Shown: one piece after another, positions 7,740 through 14,974 of the stretch
Position numbering within the stretch: the first letter of the stretch is position 1
Layout of the letters: the number at the start of each line of letters is the position of its first letter
Source of the DNA: CAYLNM01 sp964385045
Lineage (GTDB): Bacteria; Planctomycetota; Phycisphaerae; Phycisphaerales; SM1A02
DNA length: 41,547 bases
NCBI GenBank assembly: GCA_964385045.1
Contig: CAYLNM010000021.1
Location: forward strand, 1-41,547
Direction: 5' to 3'
The notes under the pieces: generated by a model
Told to the model about the DNA's origin: nothing
Seen by the model: only the letters and a program-made list of their open reading frames with translations
The model's database searches: none
Program-made: the position numbers and the translations under genes

Positions 7740-10117
7740 GCACGCGACTGCACGACTGGAACCTGGACGACGCCGCCGAGCGGGAGGCGATGCTGACCGC
7801 CCACGCCCTCGGCGAGCTGGACGACGACGCCGCCGCGGCCATGGAGGCCCGGCTGGCCGAGGACCCCGGCCTGCGGGCCGAGCTGGAGGCGATCCGCGCG
7901 GTCGCCGGCGAGCTGGAGGCGGCCTTCGCCGCGGATCCGGCCGCCGGGAGCGGGCTGGACGCTGAACGGCGGGCCGCGGTGGACGCGGGGGCGGGGGCTG
8001 ACGGTGCTGCCGGCGCGGGCGGCGCGTCGGCCGCGTCGGCCGCCGAGCCCAAGGACGCGGGGACGCCGCCCGCGCCGCCGTCGACCCTCACCTGGATCCG
8101 TCGCCGGCTGCCGGTCGTGGGCGGCGGGCTCGCCGCGGCCGCGGTGCTCGGGTTCACCGCCATCGTGGTGCTGGACGGAGGCGGCGTGCGGACGGGCGCG
8201 GACGGCATGCGGGACGAAGTGGCGATCGCCCGGGCGCCCGAGAAGACGCCGATGATCATCGAGCCCGATGCCGAGGGCGATGCGGGCTCCGGCCGGGCCC
8301 GGGGCGGCGGCGACGTGGCCGCGGAGGAGGCGGCAACGGCCGAGGCCGATGGACCGCGCGGCGGCGGAAGCTTGAGCTTCCCGTGGCGGCGCGAGGCGCT
8401 CCCGTCGGCCGCGGCCCCGCCGGCCGAGATCGCCGCCGCCGCCGCTCCGGACCCCGCCGGGATGCCGGCACGCATCCGCGACCTCCCGGACCCGCAGCTC
8501 GAGCCGCCGCCGCCCCCGGCCGCCGCGGCTCCGCGGGCGCTGGCCGGCCAGCCGAGCACCGGCGACGCCTGGATCCCCTCGAGCCTGCCCGACATCCGTC
8601 GGCCGCAGCCGGAGGCGTTCCCCGAGGCTTCGCGCGAGCACTCCGAGCGGCTCGTCGACAACGACTGGACCCCCGCCGCGGAGCAGCCGCTGTCGACCTT
8701 CTCCGTCGATGTGGACACCGCCGCGTACGCCAACGTCCGCCGCTTCCTCGAGACGGGCACCCGTCCGCCGCGGGACGCGGTCCGGATCGAGGAGCTGATC
8801 AACGCCTTCGACTACGACTATCCGGTGCCCGCCGCGGGCGACGATCATCCCTTCACGGTGAGCGTGGACGCGGGTCCGGCCCCGTGGGCGGAGGACCACC
8901 GGCTCGTCCGTGTCGGCCTCCAGGGCTTCGAGCTCTCGATGGACGAGCGGCCGGCGGCCAACCTCGTCTTCCTGATCGACGTGTCGGGCTCGATGCGGGC
9001 GCGGGCGAAGCTGCCGCTGGTCAAGGCGGGTCTCCGCATGCTCCTCCGCGAGCTGGGGCCGAGCGACCGCGTGGCGATCGTGACCTACGCGGGCCGCGCC
9101 GGTCTCATCCTCGACTCGACCGCGGTCACGGACTCGGGCCGGGCCGCGATCGAGGCCGCGATCGACGGGCTGTCCGCGGGCGGCTCCACGAACGGGGCGG
9201 GCGGCATCGACCTGGCCTACCGCGTCGCGGCCGCCCACCGCATCGGCGGCGGCACGAACCGCGTCGTCCTCTGCACCGACGGCGACTTCAACGTCGGGGC
9301 GAGCGGGCCCGACGCCCTGCAGCGGCTCATCGAGGATCGCCGCGACGAGGGCGTCTTCCTCAACGTCATGGGCTTCGGCACCGGCAACTACCAGGACGGG
9401 GCGATGGAGCGGCTGTCCAACCACGGCAACGGCATCGCCGCGTACATCGACTCGATCCGCGAGGCGGAGAAGGTCTTCGTCCGCGGGGCGGTCGGCGCGC
9501 TGGTGACGATCGCCAAGGACGTGAAGCTCCAGGTCGACTTCAACCCCGGCCGCGTGCAGGCCTACCGGCTCATCGGCTACGCCAACCGCATGCTCGCGGC
9601 CGAGGACTTCGCCGACGATCGAGTCGACGCGGGCGAGATCGGGGCCGGGCACACGGTGACCGCCCTCTACGAGATCGTCCCGGTCGGGGTCGACATGCCG
9701 CGCCGGGTCGAGGGCTCGAAGTACGTGCGGCCGGCGGCGGCCGCGGGCGAGGCCGGGGCCGGGGCCGGAGGCGGGGCCGCCGCCGGGGCCGGGGAGACCG
9801 GCGGCCCGGCGACCGTCGACTCGCCGGAGCTGCTGACCGTCCGCGTGCGGTACAAGCAGCCCGAGGGCGAGACGAGCGTGCGGTTCGACACGCCGTTCAC
9901 CGACCCGGGGCACGGGCTCGCCGAGACGAGCGCGGACTTCCGCTTCGCCGCCTCGGTGGCGGGCTTCGGCCTGCTGCTGCGGGACTCGGACTTCGCCGGG
10001 TCGCTCGACTGGGACCTGCTCGAGACGCTCGCGACGCCGGGGCTCGCGCAGGACCCGCACGGCGACCGGCGGGAGTTCCTGGGCCTCGTCCGGGCCGCCC
10101 GCGTGGCGGGGGACTGA
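7736..10117 (+). CDS. Membrane anti-sigma-like domain fused to YfbK-type von Willebrand A protein
   Basis: A 793-residue protein with three parts. Residues 1-60 (LTAHALGELDDD followed by an Ala/Glu/Leu-rich helix) resemble the cytoplasmic anti-sigma domain common in planctomycetes. A single membrane segment lies at about 127-146 (VVGGGLAAAAVLGFTAIVVL). The outside part has a Pro/Ala-rich linker, a vWF_A N-terminal region (about 300-400, FSVDVDTAAYANVRRFL), a vWA domain with MIDAS motif DVSGS near 415 plus the later Thr (STNGAGG) and Asp (CTDGDF), and a C-terminal DUF3520-like region (about 610-790). The vWA family binds ligands through a metal ion. I infer that ligand or envelope sensing outside controls the sigma factor encoded just upstream. 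GTG start 7736 overlaps the sigma stop by 4 bases. Confidence 0.88.
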   Translation: MSTRLHDWNLDDAAEREAMLTAHALGELDDDAAAAMEARLAEDPGLRAELEAIRAVAGELEAAFAADPAAGSGLDAERRAAVDAGAGADGAAGAGGASAASAAEPKDAGTPPAPPSTLTWIRRRLPVVGGGLAAAAVLGFTAIVVLDGGGVRTGADGMRDEVAIARAPEKTPMIIEPDAEGDAGSGRARGGGDVAAEEAATAEADGPRGGGSLSFPWRREALPSAAAPPAEIAAAAAPDPAGMPARIRDLPDPQLEPPPPPAAAAPRALAGQPSTGDAWIPSSLPDIRRPQPEAFPEASREHSERLVDNDWTPAAEQPLSTFSVDVDTAAYANVRRFLETGTRPPRDAVRIEELINAFDYDYPVPAAGDDHPFTVSVDAGPAPWAEDHRLVRVGLQGFELSMDERPAANLVFLIDVSGSMRARAKLPLVKAGLRMLLRELGPSDRVAIVTYAGRAGLILDSTAVTDSGRAAIEAAIDGLSAGGSTNGAGGIDLAYRVAAAHRIGGGTNRVVLCTDGDFNVGASGPDALQRLIEDRRDEGVFLNVMGFGTGNYQDGAMERLSNHGNGIAAYIDSIREAEKVFVRGAVGALVTIAKDVKLQVDFNPGRVQAYRLIGYANRMLAAEDFADDRVDAGEIGAGHTVTALYEIVPVGVDMPRRVEGSKYVRPAAAAGEAGAGAGGGAAAGAGETGGPATVDSPELLTVRVRYKQPEGETSVRFDTPFTDPGHGLAETSADFRFAASVAGFGLLLRDSDFAGSLDWDLLETLATPGLAQDPHGDRREFLGLVRAARVAGD

Positions 10118-10156
10118 CGCGGCGGCGGACGCGGCGACGGAAGCCGCGGCCCCGGG

Positions 10157-10184
10157 GGCGTGTCCGTGAGGCGGCGGACACGCC
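10157..10184 (+). terminator. Perfect 10-bp hairpin after the vWA gene
   Basis: GGCGTGTCCG, an 8-base loop, and its exact complement CGGACACGCC. It begins 40 bases after the vWA stop. No U tract follows, so it is either a U-less terminator or an mRNA 3'-end stabiliser. Confidence 0.5.
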
Positions 10185-10226
10185 GGGTTCGCTCGCCTCG
10201 CCCTCGCGGCGAGCGGGGACCCGGCG
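10181..10226 (+). terminator. Second, overlapping hairpin
   Basis: CGCCGGGT and CGCTCGCC pair with GGCGAGCG and ACCCGGCG, giving 16 paired positions around a 10-base loop with a small internal loop. Its first four bases are also the last four of the preceding hairpin, so the two stems compete. Confidence 0.45.
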
Positions 10227-10277
10227 CCCGAGTCCTCGGGATCGGAGTCCGGACCCCTCCACCCGGGCTCCGGGGAT

Positions 10278-10321
10278 CGCACGACGGCGGGCCTGCTTCG
10301 CGGGTCCGCCGTCGTCGTGCG
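10278..10321 (+). terminator. Third hairpin
   Basis: CGCACGACGGCGG pairs with CCGCCGTCGTCGTGCG apart from a 3-base bulge, around a 15-base loop. No U tract follows. It is probably part of the 3' end of the sigma/vWA transcript. Confidence 0.45.
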
Positions 10322-10342
10322 CGGGCGGGGCGGTGAGCGGGG

Positions 10343-10440
10343 CGGCGCGTGCCGCGTGCCGCGGGGCGTGCTCCGCGCGCCGCCAGCCGCGAGCCGGCAG
10401 CGGGGAGCCGCGGTCTGCCAGCCGTGAGTCGCGAGGACGA
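10343..10440. repeat. Degenerate 7-base tandem array
   Basis: On the minus strand the sequence divides into about 14 heptamers with consensus near CGCGGCT or CGCGGCA (CGCGACT, CACGGCT, CGCGGCT, GCCGGCT and so on). The 7-base step is kept although the units have diverged. It resembles the cleaner heptamer array at 32221-32395. Confidence 0.55.
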
Positions 10441-10614
10441 GGCCGGGAGCGGGGGGGCGGAGGTGGCAGTGCTGGAGCGCCGGGAGCCGCCCGGCGCGAG
10501 CTTGAGCGGAGCACCGCGCACGACACGCACCGCCCGACGCCGCAGCGCACGTCACCCCCCGGCGGCCGCCTACGCTTGACGCCCGTGGAGCCTCCCGGCG
10601 AGACTCCCGCCGCC

Positions 10615-11490
10615 ATGGCCGACCCCGCCCCCGATCACGCCGCCCGTCACCCCCGCGGTTCCGCCCGCCTCCCCGGCGGCGCCGCCGCCGGCCGCGGGAC
10701 GCTCGCCGCGTCGCTGGACCTCGGCGGCCGCCGCGCGCTCGTCACCGGCGCCACCCGGGGCATCGGGCGGGCGGTGGCCGAGGAGCTCTCCGCCCTCGGG
10801 GCCCGCGTCATCCTCGTCGCCCGCGACGCGGACGCGGTGCAGGCGGCCGCGGCCGAGCTCGGCGGTCACGGCGTGGCGGCCGACGTCGCCACCGCGGCGG
10901 GCCGCGAGGCGGTGGTCGCCGCGGTGGGCCGCGAGCCGCTGCACGTCCTCGTCAACAACGTCGGCACCAACGTCCGCAAGCCGACCGCGGCGTTCGTGCT
11001 CGACGACCTTCGCCGGATCATGGCCGTCAACGTCGAGTCGGCGTTCGAGCTGACCCGGGCCCTGTGGCCGCGGCTCGTGGCCGCGGCCGAGGCCTCGGGC
11101 GACGCCGCGGTGGTGCACGTCTCCTCGACCGCCAGCCGCACGATCGTCGGCACCAGCAGCTGCGCGTACACGATGAGCAAGTCCGCGGTCGACGCGATGA
11201 GCGACTGGCTCGCGGTGGAGGGGGGGCCGGATGGCGTGCGGTCGAACGTCGTCCATCCGTGGTACGTGCGGACGCCGCTCGTGGCCGAGGTGCTCGAGGA
11301 CGCCGATCGCCGCGGCCGGATCGAGGCCGCCACCCCGCTCGGCCGCGTGGGCGAGCCGCCCGAGATCGCCCGCGTGGTCGCGTTCCTCGCCTCACCCGCG
11401 GCCGCGTACGTGAGCGGGGCCCACCTCGACGTGGACGGGGCGTTCAGCCGGGGGGGACTCGCCCGGCCGGGGGCTCCGGGCCAGGACTGA
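10615..11490 (+). CDS. Short-chain dehydrogenase/reductase (tropinone-reductase-like)
   Basis: A 291-residue NAD(P)-dependent oxidoreductase of the classical SDR family. It has the nucleotide-binding motif TGATRGIG (near residues 43-50), NNVG in place of the usual NNAG, the catalytic Ser in HVSSTAS, and YTMSK giving the catalytic Tyr and Lys. The C-terminal PLGRVGEPPEIARVVAFLAS and YVSGAHLDVDG are typical. The substrate cannot be read from the sequence. About 30 N-terminal residues before the Rossmann strand are low-complexity. ATG 10615 lacks a close ribosome site; a TACGCT box lies 38 bases upstream. The gene seems to be a separate transcription unit, with stem-loops before it and a tandem repeat after it. 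Confidence 0.92.
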   Translation: MADPAPDHAARHPRGSARLPGGAAAGRGTLAASLDLGGRRALVTGATRGIGRAVAEELSALGARVILVARDADAVQAAAAELGGHGVAADVATAAGREAVVAAVGREPLHVLVNNVGTNVRKPTAAFVLDDLRRIMAVNVESAFELTRALWPRLVAAAEASGDAAVVHVSSTASRTIVGTSSCAYTMSKSAVDAMSDWLAVEGGPDGVRSNVVHPWYVRTPLVAEVLEDADRRGRIEAATPLGRVGEPPEIARVVAFLASPAAAYVSGAHLDVDGAFSRGGLARPGAPGQD

Positions 11491-11497
11491 GCCGCAT

Positions 11498-11593
11498 CGG
11501 CGGACCGGCGGACCGGCGGACCGGCGGACCGGCGGACCGGCGGACCGGCGCACCGGGGGACCAACGCACCGGCGGACCAGCGCACCGGCGCGG
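11498..11593. repeat. 8-base tandem array, about 12 units
   Basis: Unit CGGCGGAC. The first six copies are exact; the next six carry one or more changes (CGGCGCAC, CGGGGGAC, CAACGCAC, CAGCGCAC). It starts 8 bases after the SDR stop and fills over half of the 180-base gap between two convergent genes. Units have no spacers, so this is not a CRISPR array. Confidence 0.9.
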
Positions 11594-11670
11594 TGACGCC
11601 ACCACGAGCATCTGCCGTGGCGGACCCGACCGAGGCCGTGCGACGCGGCTCCACGCCCCCTGCGTCCCGC

Positions 11671-12354
11671 TCAGCCCGCCTGCACCGACCGGGCCATCGC
11701 GGCCACGCGGGCCCCGAGCTCCTCGCGGATCGCCGGCCACTCGACGTCGATGATCGAGAAGTACACGCTGTCGCGGTAGGTGCCGTCACGGCGGACCCGG
11801 TGCTTGCGCAGCGTGCCCTCCTCGACCGCGCCGATCGCGGACAGCGCCCGCCGGGACTGGACGTTGCGGGCGTCGGTCTTGAAGCCGACGCGGACCGCCC
11901 CGAGCTCGTCGAAGCAGTGGGCGAGCAGCCGGTGCTTGACCGCGGTGTTGAGACCCGTCCCGCGGACCGCGGGGGCCAGCCACGTCCAGCCGATCTCGAG
12001 GCCGCGGTCCTTCCGCCGCACGTGCAGCAGCCGCGTGCTGCCCACGAGCACCGGCTCGGGTCCGCGGAGGTCGATCGTCGCGAACGGCACGTTGCCGTAG
12101 CGGTCGGACGCCGCGAGGGCCCGCTCGATCCACGCCCGCGCCTCGGCGAGGTCGGCGAACGGCCCGTCGGGCAGGTGCGAGAAGGTCGAGGCGTCCTTGC
12201 CCGCCGCGAGGACGCCGGGGGCGTGCTCGGCGGCGAGGGGCTCGAGGCGGATGACCGCGTTCTCCAGGACGACCGGTCGCGGGTCGAACTCGGGTCGCGC
12301 GGCGTCGCCCGCGGTCGGCTCGTCTCGGTTGGTGCTGCTCGTGCTGCTGCTCAT
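11671..12354 (-). CDS. GNAT-family N-acetyltransferase (RimJ/RimL-like)
   Basis: A 227-residue acetyltransferase of the GNAT_3 (RimJ/RimL) type. It shows IRLEPLAAEHAPGV at the start of the fold, the segment EIGWTWLAPAVRGTGLN corresponding to the acetyl-CoA loop, KTDARNVQSRRALSAIGAVEEG, and VYFSIID near the end, which is the usual order. Known members acetylate ribosomal-protein N-termini, antibiotics or small molecules; this one's target is unknown. Its ATG overlaps the stop of the pseudouridine synthase gene (ATGA), so it is the third gene of a coupled trio TPR protein > RluD > GNAT. A ribosome-modifying role would suit its neighbour but is only inference. Confidence 0.9.
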   Translation of the reverse strand: MSSSTSSTNRDEPTAGDAARPEFDPRPVVLENAVIRLEPLAAEHAPGVLAAGKDASTFSHLPDGPFADLAEARAWIERALAASDRYGNVPFATIDLRGPEPVLVGSTRLLHVRRKDRGLEIGWTWLAPAVRGTGLNTAVKHRLLAHCFDELGAVRVGFKTDARNVQSRRALSAIGAVEEGTLRKHRVRRDGTYRDSVYFSIIDVEWPAIREELGARVAAMARSVQAG

Positions 12355-13742
12355 GGCCCGTCATCCTCCGGGAACACCCGCCCGAGGTCCAGCCGGGTCC
12401 CGCTCACGCCGGGCCGGCTCGCGTGCTCGCTCACGGAGCGAAGGGCCGCCACCAGCCGTCGCATGTCGGCCGGCACCGGGGCCTGGTGCTCCATCCGCTC
12501 GCCCGTCATCGGGTGGTCGAAGCCAAGGAGGGCGGCGTGGAGGGCCTGCCGGGTGATGAGCGGGTCGCGGGGGCCGAGCCCCAGCGCCGGCAGTCCCGTC
12601 GCCCCGCCGAGGTCGCCGGCGACGAGGTGCCGGCCGCCGTAGATGTCGTCGCCCACGATCGGGTAGCCCAGGTGCGCGAGGTGCACGCGGATCTGGTGGG
12701 TGCGGCCCGTCCTGAGCTCGAGCTCCACGAGGCTGAAGCCGTCGTAGAGCTCCCGCACGCGGTAGACCGTCTGCGACGGCTTGCCGGTCTCGTCCCACCG
12801 CACCGCGTACTTCGTGCGCACGGTCGGATGCTTCCCGAGCGGCACGTCGACGACGTCGGCGAAGGGCTCCATCCGGCCGTGGACCACCGCGAGGTACCGC
12901 TTCTCCGTCGTGCGCTGCTCGAACTGCTTGCCCAGGCGCCAGTGGGCGGTGTCGGTCTTGGCGAAGACGATCGCCCCCGTCGTGTGCCGGTCGAGCCGGT
13001 GCACGACGCCCGGCCGCGCGAACTCCTCGCCCACGCTCGAGAGCTCGCCCCCCGAGAGATGCCGGAACCGCCACGCAAGTCCGTTGATCATCGTGCCCGA
13101 GAGGTTGCCGCGGGCCGGGTGCACGATGATGTCGTCCTGCTTGTTGAGCACGATCAGGCAGTCGTCCTCGTGCAGCACGTCGAGCGGGATCTCCTCCGCC
13201 GGGAGGTCCGTGGACGGCGGCGGGGGCAGGATCGCGATCACCTCGTCGCCCAGCCGCAGCCTGGTGGAGGCCTTCGGCACCCGGCCGTTCACCGTCACCG
13301 CCCGCTCCTTGATCAGCCGCTGGATCGACGTGCGGCTGAAGAAGGGCACCCGGTCCACGAGGTAGCGGTCGAGCCGCTTGTCCCGGTCGCGGGTGAGGCG
13401 GAAGCGCACCGCGAGCGGCGTCTCGTCGTCGTCCGTCGACGAGGCGTAGAGCTCGTGCAGCGTCTTCTGGTCGACCTTCCCCCCGGGGGCGAGCAGGTCG
13501 TCGGTGACGTCGCGGATCGCGGTGAAGGTGGGGTCCGTGCCGGTGCCGGCATCGGAGCCGGGGCCTTGGCCTCCGCTGCGTCGGGCACCCGCGGCGACAC
13601 CGGTGACGCCGGCCGGCGCTCCCGCGTCGGCGGAGCTCGGCGCATCCGGGAGGCCCGAAGCCCGCGGCGAGGCGGACGTCCGCGGCGCAGCGGACCGCGC
13701 ACCGGCGTCGCCCGGTCCGGGCGGCGGCAACTCGGCGGTCAC
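12351..13742 (-). CDS. RluD-family 23S rRNA pseudouridine synthase
   Basis: A 463-residue RluA/RluD-type enzyme that isomerises uridine to pseudouridine in RNA. After an Ala/Pro-rich N-terminal stretch comes an S4 RNA-binding domain (DKRLDRYLVDR, SRTSIQRLIKERAVTVNG). The catalytic domain has ILNK-like CLIVLNKQDDIIVHP, the active-site motif HRLDRHTTG (Asp near residue 250), KRYLAVVHG and RTHQIRVHLAHLG PI. All expected motifs are present. The GTG start at 13742 overlaps the upstream TGA (GTGA), and its own TGA overlaps the next ATG (ATGA), so three genes are coupled. It is longer than E. coli RluD (326) because of the N-terminal extension. The exact uridine target is not predictable. Confidence 0.93.
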   Translation of the reverse strand: MTAELPPPGPGDAGARSAAPRTSASPRASGLPDAPSSADAGAPAGVTGVAAGARRSGGQGPGSDAGTGTDPTFTAIRDVTDDLLAPGGKVDQKTLHELYASSTDDDETPLAVRFRLTRDRDKRLDRYLVDRVPFFSRTSIQRLIKERAVTVNGRVPKASTRLRLGDEVIAILPPPPSTDLPAEEIPLDVLHEDDCLIVLNKQDDIIVHPARGNLSGTMINGLAWRFRHLSGGELSSVGEEFARPGVVHRLDRHTTGAIVFAKTDTAHWRLGKQFEQRTTEKRYLAVVHGRMEPFADVVDVPLGKHPTVRTKYAVRWDETGKPSQTVYRVRELYDGFSLVELELRTGRTHQIRVHLAHLGYPIVGDDIYGGRHLVAGDLGGATGLPALGLGPRDPLITRQALHAALLGFDHPMTGERMEHQAPVPADMRRLVAALRSVSEHASRPGVSGTRLDLGRVFPEDDGP

Positions 13743-14629
13743 GGCGTCGGGTCGGCCTCGGCCCCGTCGCCTAAGGACTCGTCGGCCCCGATGATCGACT
13801 CGAGCACCGGGTCCACGGTGACGGGGGTGGGGCGGGCGGCCGCGGGGGCGGTGGCCGGCGCGGTCTCGGCCTGGGTCGGCAGCCGGATCTCCTCGTCGAA
13901 GTTCTCGGCGGTGTCCGCGAAGCGGCGGGCGCGGTCGGCGAGCTGCGGGTACCAGTCGCCCGCCCGCTCGGAGGCCTGCTCGTAGTGGCCGCGGGCCGCC
14001 TCGATCTCGCCGCGGGCCTCGGCCACCGCGGCCCGGCCCATCAGGGCCGTCCACGCGTGGATGGTCATGGCGTTCGTGCCGTCGTCCACCGCGACGACCT
14101 CGGCGTACAGGGCGTCGGCCCGGTCGAGATACTCGACTCGCAGCTCGTCGGTGAGCGGCGCCGGCTCGGGCGCCTCCTCGCCCTCGGGCACGAGGTCCTC
14201 GCGCAGCTGCTCGTCCGCGAGGACGGCGTTCATGTAGCGCTCGGCGGCCCGGATGCGGGCGAGCTCGCCGATGCCGTCGATCTCGGCGATCTCCGGCGTG
14301 GCCGCGACCTGCTCGAGCAGCTCGGGGCCGGGGACGGCGGTGGCCTGGGCGTACTGCACCCACGCGGCGTCGCGCGTGTTCGCCTGATCCTGCTGATACC
14401 GCTGCCAGAAGACGAACCCGAGCAGGGCCACGAGCAGGCCGAGGAGGATGGTCGTGCCCGGGCCCTTCAGCCAGTCGACGAACTCCTCGTTGATGCGGCT
14501 CTCGTTGAGGTCGCTCTGGCGGACCTCCTCGAGCCGGGCGTCGGTGGACGCGGGCGAGCCGGGGCCGCCGGGGGAGGCGGGGCCACCGGGCGGGCCGGGC
14601 GTCTGGGGGTCGCGGCGATCGCGGTCCAT
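13739..14629 (-). CDS. TPR-like membrane protein (YfgM/TPR_21 type)
   Basis: A 296-residue protein with a Pro/Gly-rich cytoplasmic N-terminus, one membrane segment near residues 45-66 (GTTILLGLLVALLGFVFW) followed by RYQQDQANTRDAAW, and helical repeats up to about residue 250 (AAERYMNAVLADEQ, MGRAAVAEARGEIEAARGHYEQA). This matches the single-pass YfgM-like family, whose E. coli member works with the secretion machinery. The C-terminal 50 residues are Ala/Pro/Thr-rich. ATG 14629 has GAGG about 12 bases upstream, and a minus-strand TAGCAT (14691-14696) could be its -10. Its stop overlaps the RluD start. Function here is not known. Confidence 0.75.
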   Translation of the reverse strand: MDRDRRDPQTPGPPGGPASPGGPGSPASTDARLEEVRQSDLNESRINEEFVDWLKGPGTTILLGLLVALLGFVFWQRYQQDQANTRDAAWVQYAQATAVPGPELLEQVAATPEIAEIDGIGELARIRAAERYMNAVLADEQLREDLVPEGEEAPEPAPLTDELRVEYLDRADALYAEVVAVDDGTNAMTIHAWTALMGRAAVAEARGEIEAARGHYEQASERAGDWYPQLADRARRFADTAENFDEEIRLPTQAETAPATAPAAARPTPVTVDPVLESIIGADESLGDGAEADPTP

Positions 14630-14972
14630 GGGCGTGGTCCCTCGGCGACGCTCCGGGGGGCCGGAGCGGGCGGGTGCGGCAGAACCGCGGATGCTATCGC
14701 CGCCGCGGACCACCCTCAAGCAGTGCGGCGGAAGAGCGTTCGGGTGATGCGCGGGATCGGTGGGGGACGGCGCGGCCGCTGGCCTCGCCCCGCGGGGCCG
14801 AGCCCGAACCGGCACGGCCGGGATCGATCCCCGGCGTGCCGCTGCGGCCGGGCCGGGCGATCCATCGGGTGCGCGGGTCCCGTCCTCGCGGCTCGGCCCC
14901 CGTCCCTGCAGCTCAGCGTTCGCCCCCACGGCTGAGGCCGCGTTCCCGCAGCTCGGCCCCCGTCCGCGCGAC
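14630..14972. other. Intergenic region with dyad and 20-base array
   Basis: A 343-base gap between two minus-strand genes. It contains a TAGCAT -10 candidate for the TPR gene, an imperfect 30-base dyad centred on GATCGATC (14811-14840), and a five-unit 20-base array ending at the phosphotransferase stop codon. No coding sequence is evident. Confidence 0.55.
14691..14696 (-). promoter_or_regulatory. -10-like box for the TPR/RluD/GNAT run
   Basis: TAGCAT on the minus strand, 61 bases before the TPR gene ATG. It is the only AT-rich hexamer in the region. Confidence 0.4.
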
Positions 14973-14974
14973 TC
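14875..14974. repeat. 20-base tandem array, five units
   Basis: Units near GGCCCCCGTCCCTGCAGCTC. Units 2 and 5 are closest to one another; 3 and 4 have diverged but keep the 20-base step. The last unit runs into the stop codon of the phosphotransferase gene (14973-14975). Confidence 0.65.

Larger units (their letters stand above)
10118..10614. other. Intergenic region with stacked stem-loops and a degenerate heptamer array
   Basis: A 497-base gap between the vWA gene and the SDR gene, both on the plus strand. It contains three successive hairpins (10157-10184, 10181-10226, 10278-10321), then about 90 bases with a 7-base period (10343-10440). A plus-strand TACGCT (10571-10576) is a possible -10 for the SDR gene. 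Frames in this region read as low-complexity Arg/Ala/Pro without codon bias, so I call no gene. Confidence 0.6.

Noticed and set aside
7559..10555. 998-codon open frame on the minus strand
   Set aside because: Antisense to the vWA gene, no domains, composition typical of shadow frames.
11498..11593. Possible CRISPR array
   Set aside because: Units are 8 bases long with no spacers and there are no cas genes. It is a simple tandem repeat.
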